Below are positions 52,716-63,524 of a DNA stretch of 64,000 nt, one piece after another. The DNA lies in NCBI RefSeq assembly GCF_001983995.1, contig NZ_CP019450.1, forward strand, positions 3,224,001 through 3,288,000, written 5' to 3'. The position numbers were made by a program, and so were the translations under genes. Within the stretch, counting starts at the first letter, position 1, and every line of letters starts with the position of its first letter. The notes under the pieces are model-generated. The model was not told the origin of the DNA. It saw nothing but the letters and a program-made list of their open reading frames with translations, and did not search any database. This DNA comes from Halioglobus japonicus (GTDB taxonomy: Bacteria; Pseudomonadota; Gammaproteobacteria; Pseudomonadales; Halieaceae).

Positions 52716-55124
52716 GTGCATATTGAACCCCCTCCCCTGAAGAAACTGCTTCTGGCAGCCTCAGCCTTGGTCGGGAGCGTCCTTGTCGCTGGCGCGATCC
52801 TGCTAGTAACCTTCGGCTATTCCAAGCCACCCGAAAGATGGTGGTATCCCTTTATTGTGTCGGTATTTTCTGATTACTACACCACGGGCCCTTTCGCGAT
52901 GACCACCAATGCGCGAGAAGACAGCCCCGCATGGGATGCGATGCCGGCCCTGAATCTCACCCAGGCGCGCATGACGTATGCCATGAGCCGGGGTGAGGCC
53001 GATATCGAAATCGCCTGGTTGTTCAATCACGGTGAATGGGTAGATAGCCCAAGCCCTATAGGAGGTTCTCCCAACCCCAATGGCGCCGAGACAGCGCTTA
53101 GCAAAACACTAACCGCAGCGGGCTATGACTATGACCGTATCAGCCGCGAGGACCTCACCACTGCCACAGGCCAGAATGGCCTGCTACAGGTCGGCCAAGC
53201 GCAGTATCGCGCGTTGCTCATCGACAATGTGAGCGCGGCCAACCCCCTCATGCTGGCAAACGTGATCGCGCTTGCGCGTCAAGGCATACCCGTTGTCTGG
53301 CTTGGGGACTTGCCGAGACGCGCTATTGGCTGGTCCGACCACGTGCGACGTGATCAGTTGGTCAGCGAGCAGCGCGCACAGCTTACACAAGAGGTGCAAC
53401 AGGCATCCGCGAGTGAGGTGGTCGATACATTGCATGCAGCAGGGGTCCTGCCACGCCTGCGTGTAGTGGGCGATGCACCCGCGACGATCCGCAGTCAACG
53501 CCGCCGGTTCGCGGCCGGCGAGTTAATCCTATTGTTTAACGAACACAACAGCGGCTACCAACAGACCGTAATACCGGACACGCCATTTGAGCGCGCATTT
53601 CTGCTCGATCCTGAAACCGGCGACGCGACTGAAATAACCAGCGGACCGAAAGGCGAGTTGTCGCTATCAGTGCCAGCCAGGCGGAGCAGGCTGCTCATGC
53701 TACAAGTGACACAAGCACGGACAGCCAGCACCGAAGAGGAGGTCAATCAATTTGATTGGCGCCTTTGGAAAAGCCCACCCGAGTCAATGTACCCCTCTAT
53801 TCGCTGGTGGTGGCCGGGCAATGCGGTGGAAGCGGCACAACTGCGCACTGAACTGAGGAGCATGCACGCAGCGGCGTTCCGCGCAGTGGAACTACAGACG
53901 TTAACGATCGGGATGACCGAGCAGCATTTACAGGATCAGGAACAGCGTATCTATCAGGTGGGTAGCCCCGCCTACTTCGACAATATCAAAACGGTTATGT
54001 CTCTTGCCAAGGAACTGGGTATGAGCATAGATATCACGTTGGGCAGCGGCTGGTCCAGTGGCGGGCCATTTATTAAACGCTTTGCTGAAAAGCAATTATT
54101 ACCAGCAAGTGTGGACGTGATCGGCCCAGCCATACATAGCGCTCCGCTGCCACCGGCAAGCGAACCGGGCTATGTTGGCCTGACCAACTTAGTGATCAAG
54201 AATACCATTGGCACCTTTGATGACGGAGCGGTTCTCCACGCCGTTGTGGCCGGCAAGCTCGACGACGCTACTGATCCACCCACGCTGACACAGCTGGTAG
54301 ACCTGACTCAACACGTGGACGGCGGCAACTTGCGATGGCAAGTTCCCGCTGGCAAACATCGCATTTTCGCGCTGTACGAGAATAAGACAGCGCACAACGT
54401 GGCGGCTTCTGCTTACACCAACGGCCGTCTGGAATCGCCTGTAGTGGACCATCTGGACCCGGCGGGGGCTGCGGAGTATATCGATACACTGGCCAATCCC
54501 TGGCTGGATGCACTCGCACCCTATAAACCCCGCGCAGTGTTTATCGACAGCTTTGAGTTGATCGGTGAACTACCCTGGTCCTCGGTGTTCGCGTCCACAT
54601 TCGAGAGCATGCACGACTATGACATCACCCCCTATCTGCCACTGGTCTTCAAGAGCCGCGGCGAGTCCAAGTACGTCAATGTGGTGATTCCCTCCGACTC
54701 GGCTTATCAGTCGACGGACGAGATGGCCGTGCGTATCAGGGAAGACTATGAGCTTACCCGTGAACATTTGTTTGAATCTGGATTTCTACGGCCAATAAAG
54801 GCCTGGAGCGAGCAGCGTGGCGTGCAATTACGGGTACAAGCGCACGGTGGTTACGGCGATTATCTTGACAGCTACAAGATTGCGGACGTTCCAGAATCTG
54901 AAGCCTTGTTTGCCTCTGGCAGCTACGATTTTCTCAAACTTGCCGCCTCGGCGGGCAATGTGGCCGGACGACGTTTTATTTCATCAGAGTCGTTTATCTC
55001 GCTCACTCTGGATTTCGATGCGCTGACACCGGACGACTACTACTTTCTTGCGGGACACGCGTTTTCGGCTGGGATTAACCGCACGGTTTATCACGGCTAC
55101 GCTTACCACTATCTTTTGCCCTGA
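52716..55124 (+). CDS. GH106-like glycoside hydrolase with permuted segment order
   Basis: The 802-residue protein has an N-terminal membrane anchor (about residues 8-33). Its C-terminal half (about 360-802) is the GH106 (alpha-L-rhamnosidase-type) barrel: SIRWWWPGNAVEAAQL, then DITLGSGWSSGGPF, YENKTAH, VFIDSFEL, QAHGGYGDYLDSY, SESFISL and INRTVYHGYAYHY. Its N-terminal half (about 40-345) reads like the segment that follows this barrel in ordinary GH106 proteins: SPAWDAMPALNLTQARMTYA, then GYDYDRISREDL and YRALLIDN. So the two halves are swapped relative to the family. GTG start with a weak site. It lies next to a TonB receptor and probably acts on a rhamnose-type glycan in the periplasm. Confidence 0.7.
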   Translation: MHIEPPPLKKLLLAASALVGSVLVAGAILLVTFGYSKPPERWWYPFIVSVFSDYYTTGPFAMTTNAREDSPAWDAMPALNLTQARMTYAMSRGEADIEIAWLFNHGEWVDSPSPIGGSPNPNGAETALSKTLTAAGYDYDRISREDLTTATGQNGLLQVGQAQYRALLIDNVSAANPLMLANVIALARQGIPVVWLGDLPRRAIGWSDHVRRDQLVSEQRAQLTQEVQQASASEVVDTLHAAGVLPRLRVVGDAPATIRSQRRRFAAGELILLFNEHNSGYQQTVIPDTPFERAFLLDPETGDATEITSGPKGELSLSVPARRSRLLMLQVTQARTASTEEEVNQFDWRLWKSPPESMYPSIRWWWPGNAVEAAQLRTELRSMHAAAFRAVELQTLTIGMTEQHLQDQEQRIYQVGSPAYFDNIKTVMSLAKELGMSIDITLGSGWSSGGPFIKRFAEKQLLPASVDVIGPAIHSAPLPPASEPGYVGLTNLVIKNTIGTFDDGAVLHAVVAGKLDDATDPPTLTQLVDLTQHVDGGNLRWQVPAGKHRIFALYENKTAHNVAASAYTNGRLESPVVDHLDPAGAAEYIDTLANPWLDALAPYKPRAVFIDSFELIGELPWSSVFASTFESMHDYDITPYLPLVFKSRGESKYVNVVIPSDSAYQSTDEMAVRIREDYELTREHLFESGFLRPIKAWSEQRGVQLRVQAHGGYGDYLDSYKIADVPESEALFASGSYDFLKLAASAGNVAGRRFISSESFISLTLDFDALTPDDYYFLAGHAFSAGINRTVYHGYAYHYLLP

Positions 55125-55252
55125 TTTTGTCTACTTTCGAAGAAGGCTTAATTTCGCTGCTAATCGCCATGAAAACTTGCACGAACCCGCAAATTTGATC
55201 ACTCTAAGACGGTGAACCTCTACTTATAACTATAAAATGTTGGGGAATACCT

Positions 55253-57858
55253 ATGTACGCCAAGTTTCGTATGTTTAGCCACGTAGTCGCATCCAAGTCG
55301 GCCCTGGCAATCGCTATTGGAACAGCCGGCATGTCGCCCATAGTGGTGCACAGCCAAATGGTATTGGAAGAGGTGATTGTCACCGCGCGTAAGCGGGAAG
55401 AATCGCTACAGGAAACTCCCGTCGCCATATCAGCACTTTCCGGCGATGACCTCGAGGATCTGGGCCTTCGCGACATATCCAATCTGAGTGAAGTAGTACC
55501 CAACGTAGACTCTGGTGATGGCAATGGCACCAGCGGTGCAGGCAGTGTGTTTATCCGCGGTATTGGTGCGCGCAACACTGGGGTGAACTTTGACTCCGGC
55601 GTGGGCATTTATGTCGATGGGGTCTATGTTTCGCGTCCAGACGGCGCAGTGCTCGACAATGTCGATCTCCAGAGTATTCAGGTTTTGAGGGGGCCGCAGG
55701 GCACACTGTTTGGAAAGAACACAACGGGCGGCGCCATTCTATACACCACCAACAAACCGGTGGATATATTTGAAGGCAGCGCAGAGGTCCGCGTGGGCAA
55801 TTACGACCGTCTCGATGGCAAGCTCACAGTTAACATACCTCTGGTGGGCGATACGCTAATGTCGCGCTTCTCACTGTACAGCACATCGCGCGACGGCCTG
55901 ATGACTAACGACCTGAGCGGCGCGCCAGGGAATGATTCGCTCGATGGCGATGAATTTACAGACGTGAACCGACATGGCGGCCAGGCACAACTGCGCTGGA
56001 TTGCGAGTGACGACCTGGTATTCGATCTGAACTACAACTATAACGCCAGCGACCAGAGTGCCAGGGGGCTAGACTGCGAGGTGGTGACGGGTATTGACGG
56101 CACGGGCTGGCAAGCTGCACTGCAAAACTCCACCATTGTTGAACCCGCCACGGGGCAATCAATCGCAGATTGGTGTCAGGCCAATGCCGATCTTGGGCCC
56201 GAAACGATACAGTCTGACTTACCCGGCCGCTACGAGTCCGAGGTGCAATCTCTGGCACTCACTGCAGATTGGTATATTAGCGACTCTTTGAGCTTTCGCA
56301 GCATTACGGCTTATCGCACCACCGAAGGTGGGGAAACCAATGATCTGGATGGCACGGGCATTCCACTGCTTCACAGGACCAATTTCGACTTTGCTGATGC
56401 AGAGCTCAGGGCCACAGATCAATTCTCCCAGGAATTTCAATTCACTGGCACGGCCTTTGACGACAAGTTGGACTACATTGTCGGTTTCTTCGGCTTCTGG
56501 GAAGAGACGGATGCAGGCACCGCGGTATCGCCTTCAGGACCATTCTTCGGCTCTCTCTACGATCTCCCGCCGTTTGTTACCGGTGAGGATTGCACCACAG
56601 GTAACTGTGCTTTTTACATTAACCAGACCACCACGCTGTACACCGAAAATACGTCCTATTCACTCTATAGCCAGGCGGACTGGAACTTCAATGACGACTG
56701 GCGCCTGACATTGGGCTTGCGCTACACCAGTGAGGAGCGGGAGCTACAGCGTATTTTCCAAACGCCGGACTTCTCCAATGATGTATCCACTGGCACGCCT
56801 CCGCTTGAAATCGCGGGAATCGGCGACATATTCAAAGGCGGGAATTTCTATTATTTCCCCGATGGGCCATCGTCTTTCAACCCACATCATGGCTTTGTGC
56901 CCTCCCTCACCGACCCGCTGGACCCTGGATCTGTCGACCCCCTGTATGACCAGACAATGAAAATCGATAACGATGACTGGACGCCCATGGTCAGCCTGCA
57001 ACGCAACTTCGGCGAGACGGGATTCATGGAGTACGGCACTGCTTATATCACTGCGGCCAACGGCTTTTTGTCTGGCGGTGTTTCGGACACAACAGACGTG
57101 TTCACCGGTGAGATTTATGCCTATAAGCCGGAGAAAGTCTGGAACTATGAAATAGGTTTTAAAATGGACGCCTGGGACCGACGCCTGCGACTCAACACCG
57201 CGCTGTTCTATACGGATTACCAGGATCGCCAGCTGACCACCGTAACGGTTAACCCCACCACCGGCCGTATTGCCGGCTCTACGATTAACGCCGAGAAGTC
57301 CACCATCGCAGGCCTGGAAATCGAGTCTATTCTGCTGCCCATTCCCAACCTGCAGATCATCGCCAACGTCACCTTTAACAAGGGCGATATAGACAAGTAT
57401 GAAGATGTGCGCATTGTGACTTCGGGCGCACTTGATAACCCCACTTGCGTGGCACCGGCCACCCCCCAGGCATCGATGTGTGCCTGGTTGATCGCTCTGA
57501 CGAAGACCTGCCCCGCCTGCCAGAGCAAATCTACTACCTGGCATTGCAGTACAATTGGGAAACCTCTGTTGGTCTGATTACTCCGCTGCTTACATGGTCT
57601 TATCGCACGGAGGTTGAGAACTGTTTCGACCAGTCCAGCTGTGAGTCCGGCATTTACAGAGGCGATCAGGAATCATTGGGCGCCCGGCTCACTTGGACGT
57701 CGCCGGAAGAACAGTGGCGTATTACGGCCTACGGCACAAACCTCACCGACGAGCGCTATGTCATAGGCGGCGTACCGCTGGTGGATGTGCTGGAGACTGC
57801 TGGCAAGCAGTACAACCTGCCGCGCATGTATGGAATAGAAGCGGCCTTTACCTGGTAG
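55253..57858 (+). CDS. TonB-dependent receptor, one apparent frameshift
   Basis: The reconstructed protein of about 868 residues has a signal peptide, TonB box region (LEEVIVTARKREESLQETPV), plug (VFIRGIGARNTGVNF, then LRGPQGTLFGKNTTGGAILY) and a barrel ending in GIEAAFTW. The frame breaks at a run of six C (57462-57467); one more base joins PTCVAPATP to PGIDVCLVDRSDEDLP and carries the barrel to the stop. Such receptors import oligosaccharides, siderophores or other large nutrients. It follows the GH106-like gene by 128 bases, so a shared glycan substrate is possible. Confidence 0.9.
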
Positions 57859-58284
57859 CACTGTAACGCTCGGAAGAACTCCGGCGCATACTGCCGGACC
57901 AATGTTGCCGAGCCATGGACAACAGACCATCGACTGGGCCGCCATCAGCTATTCTTAACCGGACACATTCGTTCTCAGGGAGCGGCAATCAGGCGAATAA
58001 TACAACTTGCTGTGGCCATGTTCGCACTGCAGCAATATCAGGCTCGACTCACTCGGCCTGCGTTATCTATCCAGCGGTATCCGACCACGGCAGCGCCACA
58101 CTGCGGTGCCGCTTCTTCCAGGCCCAAGGCCATGCTGTCATCTGCTTGGCAAATTTTGCCTATTGTTTCTCGGCATTGCTTCCAGGAGGCTGAATTGTAT
58201 GATTCGGTTTGCCCCCAGTCTCAACTTTCGTTGACGCGCTGTCTCGGACAGTGCACCTGATTGAAAAGCGACTATGCTTAGAAC
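57859..58284. other. gene-free interval
   Basis: No credible gene, terminator or repeat was found in these 426 bases. Short plus-strand frames (up to 92 codons) have no recognisable motif and overlap one another. Confidence 0.4.
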
Positions 58285-58641
58285 ATGCAGACCCTAACCG
58301 GCATCTTTTACAGCCTCAGCCTCGTTCTGATCGTTACGACTTATGTCGTCTATCCCTGGACGCGTCCGTGGACCAACATACTGCTGGTCATCGGATTCAG
58401 CTGGCTGAGCTATCGTCTGTTCCGACCGGAATCAGAACGGGAGACGATAGAGCGGCATGTTGCCCGACAGAACAAACAATGGAGTGGCGACCTGGAGGCA
58501 CACCGCCTGCATCGCGCCGAACGAGAGTCTGTCCATCATCGCGAGTCGCTGCTGAACGACGCCCAGGCCAGCCTTGCTGCCTCCGCAGAGGAACGTCGAG
58601 CTAAGCAGGGCGTTGTTGCGTTTCCTGACAAGAAAACCTGA
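58285..58641 (+). CDS. hypothetical small membrane protein
   Basis: The 118-residue frame has two membrane segments (GIFYSLSLVLIVTTYVVYPW and TNILLVIGFSWLSYRLF, about residues 5-55) and a basic, helical C-terminal half rich in Glu, Arg, His and Ala (RHVARQNKQW, then HRLHRAERESVHHRESLL). I recognise no family. The membrane plus charged-tail pattern is coherent for a real protein, but the start lacks a strong ribosome-binding site. Confidence 0.5.
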   Translation: MQTLTGIFYSLSLVLIVTTYVVYPWTRPWTNILLVIGFSWLSYRLFRPESERETIERHVARQNKQWSGDLEAHRLHRAERESVHHRESLLNDAQASLAASAEERRAKQGVVAFPDKKT

Positions 58642-58775
58642 CTGAAACCCGATTCAACCGCCCGCACGGCATATGCTACCGCCACAGCAAGAGGCGCGAG
58701 CGACTAGCGAGCAGCGATGCATCCTGAGTGCTGGCCCAGATTTCTACCATCCCAGGCGCAGCGCATGAGAAAGCC

Positions 58776-60965
58776 TCACTCTTCTTTGGCCAGCGATTGC
58801 TGCAATTCGTTACCGCGCCAGGCCTGGGAAATCACATACGCGCGGATCGCCTCACTCTGTTCTTTACTGAGGTGGCGTGCAAATGAAGCCATGCCTCGCT
58901 CTGCCAGAAGCCCTTCTCGCACCACCTTGTCCCAACCATCGGCCGTGTGAAGCAACGCAGAGCCGCGCAGGTCAGGTACGAGCAGGCCTGAAACCGCATT
59001 CAGGCCATGGCAACCCATGCAAATATCCTGGTACAAGCCGAATCCCTCGCGCTCCGTCGCTTCGTCAGCGGTGCGCTCCGGGGGGTTAAAGACCACAACG
59101 GGCTTCCATTCCACCGGCGGCAGTTGCTTCTCGGCGCCAAGTTTGAAGGTAAGCACGCGACTGACATTCGGCAGGCTCTCAGGCTGTACAAACTCGCCGA
59201 ACACCAGTGCAAAAGCTCCGCCCCAACCTACGTTCACTGAGACATACTGTTCGCCATCTATCTCATACGTGATACCCGGGGCCACTACCCCGGTTTGGGT
59301 TGGGAATGCCCACTGCTTTTCACCTGTGGCGGCATTAAACGCCACAAATTCACCGTCGGCAGTACCCTGAAACAGCAGCCCACCGGCGGTAGTGAGCATC
59401 CCGCCGTTCCAGGCGCCCCGGTGCTCTACCCTGAATGCTTCTGTCTGGGTAACCGGATTCCAGGCCAGTAGGCGCCCCTTGATCAAAGGCCGCAGCGCAT
59501 CCCGAGTGGCCTGGTCATCAGGCAGACTGCCCACAATGCCATCGGCCCCGGTATTGGCGAAGCCCGGTCGATAGACAAATTCCTCCGGCTGACCGTAACT
59601 GGCCGGGAAGTCCAGCACCGGGATATATACCAGCCCAGTGTCAGGGCTGAAGGACATGGGGTGCCAGTTATGCCCGCCTAGATAGCTGGGTGTGACCGTG
59701 TAAGGGCTGTCGACATAGCGAGCCCCCTCCACTTCTACCGGGCGGCCCGTTTCAGGATCCACGTGGGTCGCCCAGTTGATATCGATATAGTTTTCAGCGC
59801 TGATCAAACTACCGTCGGTGCGATCGAGCACATAGAAAAAGCCGTTCTTGGGCGCCTGCATCAGCACCTTGCGGGTACTGCCGTCTATCTCTACATCCGC
59901 CAGGATGATGTGCTGAGTCGCCGTGTAGTCCCAGGTTTCTCCCGGCGTTGTCTGATAATGCCAGACATACTCACCGTTATCAGGCCGAACCGCCACAATC
60001 GATGACAGGAATAGATTATCGCCGCCACCGGGGGAGCGGATTTCCCGGTTCCAGGGAGCGCCGTTGCCCACACCGAAATACAGCAGATTCAGTTGCGGGT
60101 CGTAGGCCATGGAGTCCCACACGGTACCCCCTCCGCCGCCGAGCTCCCACCACTTGCCGTTCCAGGTCTCGGCCGCCATCTTCATGGCATCATTCTCGAA
60201 AGGCTCGTCCGGATTTCCCGGCACAGTGTAGAACTTCCAGAGTTGCTCACCCGAGCCCGCATCATAAGCAGCAATAAAACCACGTACACCAAATTCAGCG
60301 CCGCCATTGCCGATCAACACGCGGCCGTCGATGATGCGGGGGGCACCGGTAATGGTATAGGGAAGTTCCGGGTCGATCGTGGCCACAGACCAGTTTTGCT
60401 CGCCAGTGGCAGCGTCCAGCGCGACCAGCCGACCGTCGAAGACACCGACGAAAACCTGTCCCTCCCACACGGCGACCCCTCGGTTTACAGGGCCGCAACA
60501 ACCATGGCGCACCTTATCGCGGGCGACCTTCGGATCATAGGTCCACAATTCCTTACCTGTCCGTGCATCCAGTGCGTGTACCACACTCCAGGAAGAGGTT
60601 GTGTACATCACACCGTCGACGACGATAGAGGTGGCTTCGATGCCGCGCGCTGTACCGAAATCAAAACTCCAGGCAAGGCCCAGTTGCTCGACATTATCAA
60701 GGTTGATTCGCGCCAGAGGGCTATAGCGCTGCTCTGCGTAGGTACGCCCGTGGCTCATCCAGTTTCCCGGCTCGCTGTCGGCAGCGAGCAGGCGAATGGC
60801 ATCCACTCCCGCAGGCCTGGAATTCTCCGGGGCAGGTTGATCACTCACTGCGGGCGGGGGCGCCGAGGCGGTATCGTTCTGTGGCGCTTTTCCTTCGCTG
60901 CACGCAACCACCACAGGGACGAGGGCCAGCAGTATAAGCTGACGTAGAGTGGAACAAGTCTTCAT
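58776..60965 (-). CDS. lipoprotein PQQ-dependent alcohol dehydrogenase with C-terminal cytochrome c
   Basis: The protein of about 729 residues is a quinohaemoprotein alcohol dehydrogenase. A lipoprotein signal (LALVPVVVACSEG) anchors it to a membrane facing the periplasm. The eight-bladed PQQ domain includes the vicinal cysteines HGCCGPVNRG and a WDYTATQH segment with the likely catalytic Asp; two residues later is Thr, not the Asp that marks lanthanide-dependent enzymes, so calcium use is expected. The C-terminus has a haem c site CMGCH and a Met ligand in RGMASF. It oxidises an alcohol and passes electrons to its own cytochrome. Confidence 0.92.
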   Translation of the reverse strand: MKTCSTLRQLILLALVPVVVACSEGKAPQNDTASAPPPAVSDQPAPENSRPAGVDAIRLLAADSEPGNWMSHGRTYAEQRYSPLARINLDNVEQLGLAWSFDFGTARGIEATSIVVDGVMYTTSSWSVVHALDARTGKELWTYDPKVARDKVRHGCCGPVNRGVAVWEGQVFVGVFDGRLVALDAATGEQNWSVATIDPELPYTITGAPRIIDGRVLIGNGGAEFGVRGFIAAYDAGSGEQLWKFYTVPGNPDEPFENDAMKMAAETWNGKWWELGGGGGTVWDSMAYDPQLNLLYFGVGNGAPWNREIRSPGGGDNLFLSSIVAVRPDNGEYVWHYQTTPGETWDYTATQHIILADVEIDGSTRKVLMQAPKNGFFYVLDRTDGSLISAENYIDINWATHVDPETGRPVEVEGARYVDSPYTVTPSYLGGHNWHPMSFSPDTGLVYIPVLDFPASYGQPEEFVYRPGFANTGADGIVGSLPDDQATRDALRPLIKGRLLAWNPVTQTEAFRVEHRGAWNGGMLTTAGGLLFQGTADGEFVAFNAATGEKQWAFPTQTGVVAPGITYEIDGEQYVSVNVGWGGAFALVFGEFVQPESLPNVSRVLTFKLGAEKQLPPVEWKPVVVFNPPERTADEATEREGFGLYQDICMGCHGLNAVSGLLVPDLRGSALLHTADGWDKVVREGLLAERGMASFARHLSKEQSEAIRAYVISQAWRGNELQQSLAKEE

Positions 60966-60989
60966 ATTATTAGTCATGTAATGGTCCTG

Positions 60990-61094
60990 TTAGGCGTCAC
61001 GCGTGTTGGCAATGAGGTAAAGGAATTGCCGGCGCAGTGCGTCGGGTAGATCATGTCCCATTCCTGCAGTAACCGCCAGCACAGCGCATGCCGC
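60990..61094 (-). pseudogene. alpha/beta-hydrolase 3' remnant
   Basis: A minus-strand reading of about 28 residues just upstream of the PQQ enzyme gene (VTAGMGHDLPDALRRQFLYL, then IANTRDA) closely resembles the C-terminal end of alpha/beta hydrolases, where GMGHDLP carries the catalytic His. Stop codons close the frame on both sides, so only the tail of a gene remains. Confidence 0.5.
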
Positions 61095-61201
61095 TTAGCG
61101 CGGTGTGAGGTGAAGAAACGTTCATCCGAGACGAGGGAGAATCCATTTCACCGTTCGGGCATCTATGCGCAAAATCCTCAATCATTTACCCCAGACAGGC
61201 T

Positions 61202-63469
61202 ATGTCCAGAAACGGGAAGTGTGCGACTATGGGCGTCATGAAAACCCGCTTGCCAGGTATGTCCGCTACCACCACTGCTATGGTGCAGGAAGATTCCGGT
61301 ATTCATGTGGGTATTTCTCCAGATCTGCCCGCAGCCGCAAACCATGCCGCAGAGCTGATGTTCGACCGCTACCGGCAGTGGCTGGGACACGATCGATTAC
61401 ACGCCTGGGGCACATACAAACAGCAGTATTTCACTATCGCCATTGGTGGTGGCAACACGCTCAAGGCGCTGTATAACACGTGGCTTGATCAATATGCGCG
61501 CTCCATCGACTGGCTGGGCCGCGTGCGTTTTTTCTTTCTCGAAGACTCCACGGGCGAAGCGGGCTGGGAAAGCCCCGAACAGTCACTGCGGGTGAATTTC
61601 CTGCAACCCCTGGCTGAACGACTGAGCCATGGGCGCGGTAGCAACACACTGCGAAGAAAGCTGAAACTGCCCCGCTCAGCATCCCCCGCCGAAGTGGTCG
61701 AAGCCTTCGTACAACGCCTTTGTCATCCAATTGACCTCACACCGGCACAGCAGGCATTGCGCCACAATAAGCCCCGCCGCGCTCTCGCCCTCGCGCAACA
61801 GGAACAGGCGCGTTATCAGGCGCTGATATGCGGTCATCTGGGCGCCACAATGTCGTTTCACCAGATCATCAGCGGCGTTGGCAAAGACGGCAGCCTGGGT
61901 GCTCTGAGCCCCTACTCGCCACGGCTCAAGGAAACAGCGCCGACCACCACGCTACTGAAGCAGCCGCAGGGAGCGCTGCGCATTGCCCTCAATCGCGGCG
62001 TATTCACCCACGCCGAGTGTATTCACCTGATGGTCGCTGGGACCTTGAAGCTGAAAGCCCTGGGCCGCCTGGAGATGGAAGAGGCCACCCCTTTTGAGCA
62101 AACCGTCATGGAGACACCGCTGCGGCTATTGCGGGAGACCTGGGAGATAGCGAACAAAGTTTATCTGTTTGCCGATGAACAGGCCCTGCACTTTGACGAG
62201 ACCATCTTCGAGTACCGGGCTAAAGGTCAACGCATTCAGAACAAGGCCGAGACCCGCCTGGGCGATGAAGACAATGGCGTTCACGCACTGTTACTGCATG
62301 GCTTTCTGGGTCTGTTCAGCTTTGCCAACCTGCTCGTGCGCCTGCCAAGCTCATGGACGGTATCGGCCCTGCACCGCGGCAGTCGGGCGAAATTTTTGCC
62401 CCGGGAAGAGATTTTCCCCCACTACGCCCTCGCAGTGCGCAAGGCCATATTGCGCAACTGGCGCCAGGGCCGTCCTACGCCCGTGGCCGGACACAGTATC
62501 GCCGGCGTCATCATGGATCATCTGCTGTTATCGCTGCTACCGGACGAAGACAGCAAACCATTGCCTTACGAGCGCCTGGACCGCGACGACCGTGACCTGG
62601 TCGATGCCCTGCGCACGGCGGGCATGGTGCACCTGGCCACGTGGTCACCTGCAGATGGCCCCAACACCGGCGAGAACATTAAATCGCTGGTCTCGCACTG
62701 GCGCAATGAAACCGCCCTGGACTATGGAGGTTTCGAACAAACCTACCAGGTGGATCGGCAAGGTAAGCTGAATCCTGTTCACGCCGAAGCCATTGCCAGG
62801 AGCAACGAGGACATCGCGGGATTGGAGCGATTTCTCCAGCGGAAAATCGCTCGACCACTGATCAATAGCCTCAACTTGGGCGTGCGGGCGCTACTCAATA
62901 GCACGACCGTCCAGCACCGTTTGCTCAATGCCGATATGCCCTATGCGCTGCGCCTGGTGGGCAGCCGCCTGCTGCGCACCGTCTCCATGTACGGCCTGAC
63001 CAGGGAAATCGAAGCGGCACTGTGCAATCCGGCGCAATACCAGCGCCGCCATCTCAAGGCCCTCGATATTCTCATCGCCTATGACATTCCCTGGCTAAGC
63101 GTTATTCACAGAGATGACTTTCTGGTCTCCGCGCGGCGTCATCGAGAGGAATTCGAATATCTGGCAAGCGCGCGGATGCTCAAGGAAGGTGTAAACCATC
63201 CTGACCAACTGAGCACCACTATCAGGCACATAGCCATTGAGCGCAGCGATGAGGATCTCCCGATTGATCCGCTCAACCCCCACCTGCTGATTATGGCCAC
63301 CAATCACGAGGGCAATCGCATGGCCCGCCAGATCACCGCTGCGATGACCCGTTTCGTCAATGAAAATCTGGCCAGGGCCATCGCCCGAGGCGACATTAAC
63401 AGCCTTGCCAGTGTCGAGCGCTGGCAGCGCAAGACCCAACGCAAAGGCAAATCCCGCAAGGTGGCCTGA
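61202..63469 (+). CDS. 6-phosphogluconolactonase-like/alpha-beta hydrolase fusion protein
   Basis: The 755-residue protein appears to be a fusion. Residues about 30-270 resemble the NagB/6-phosphogluconolactonase fold (IAIGGGNTLKALYNTW, RVRFFFLEDS, SGVGKDGSLGALSP); in lactonases the last motif reads GxGxDGHxASLFP, so its His is Ser here. Residues about 355-755 resemble an alpha/beta hydrolase: LLLHGFLGLF with an oxyanion Gly-Phe, the nucleophile GHSIAG near 428 and a late NHEGN that may hold the catalytic His near 699. There is no signal peptide. The reaction and substrate are unknown, and the changed His casts doubt on lactonase activity. Confidence 0.6.
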   Translation: MSRNGKCATMGVMKTRLPGMSATTTAMVQEDSGIHVGISPDLPAAANHAAELMFDRYRQWLGHDRLHAWGTYKQQYFTIAIGGGNTLKALYNTWLDQYARSIDWLGRVRFFFLEDSTGEAGWESPEQSLRVNFLQPLAERLSHGRGSNTLRRKLKLPRSASPAEVVEAFVQRLCHPIDLTPAQQALRHNKPRRALALAQQEQARYQALICGHLGATMSFHQIISGVGKDGSLGALSPYSPRLKETAPTTTLLKQPQGALRIALNRGVFTHAECIHLMVAGTLKLKALGRLEMEEATPFEQTVMETPLRLLRETWEIANKVYLFADEQALHFDETIFEYRAKGQRIQNKAETRLGDEDNGVHALLLHGFLGLFSFANLLVRLPSSWTVSALHRGSRAKFLPREEIFPHYALAVRKAILRNWRQGRPTPVAGHSIAGVIMDHLLLSLLPDEDSKPLPYERLDRDDRDLVDALRTAGMVHLATWSPADGPNTGENIKSLVSHWRNETALDYGGFEQTYQVDRQGKLNPVHAEAIARSNEDIAGLERFLQRKIARPLINSLNLGVRALLNSTTVQHRLLNADMPYALRLVGSRLLRTVSMYGLTREIEAALCNPAQYQRRHLKALDILIAYDIPWLSVIHRDDFLVSARRHREEFEYLASARMLKEGVNHPDQLSTTIRHIAIERSDEDLPIDPLNPHLLIMATNHEGNRMARQITAAMTRFVNENLARAIARGDINSLASVERWQRKTQRKGKSRKVA

Positions 63470-63524
63470 TGCCCCCGCGTTTCGTATGATGGGCGCCCAA
63501 TTGCCCTGATACGGAACGCTCATA

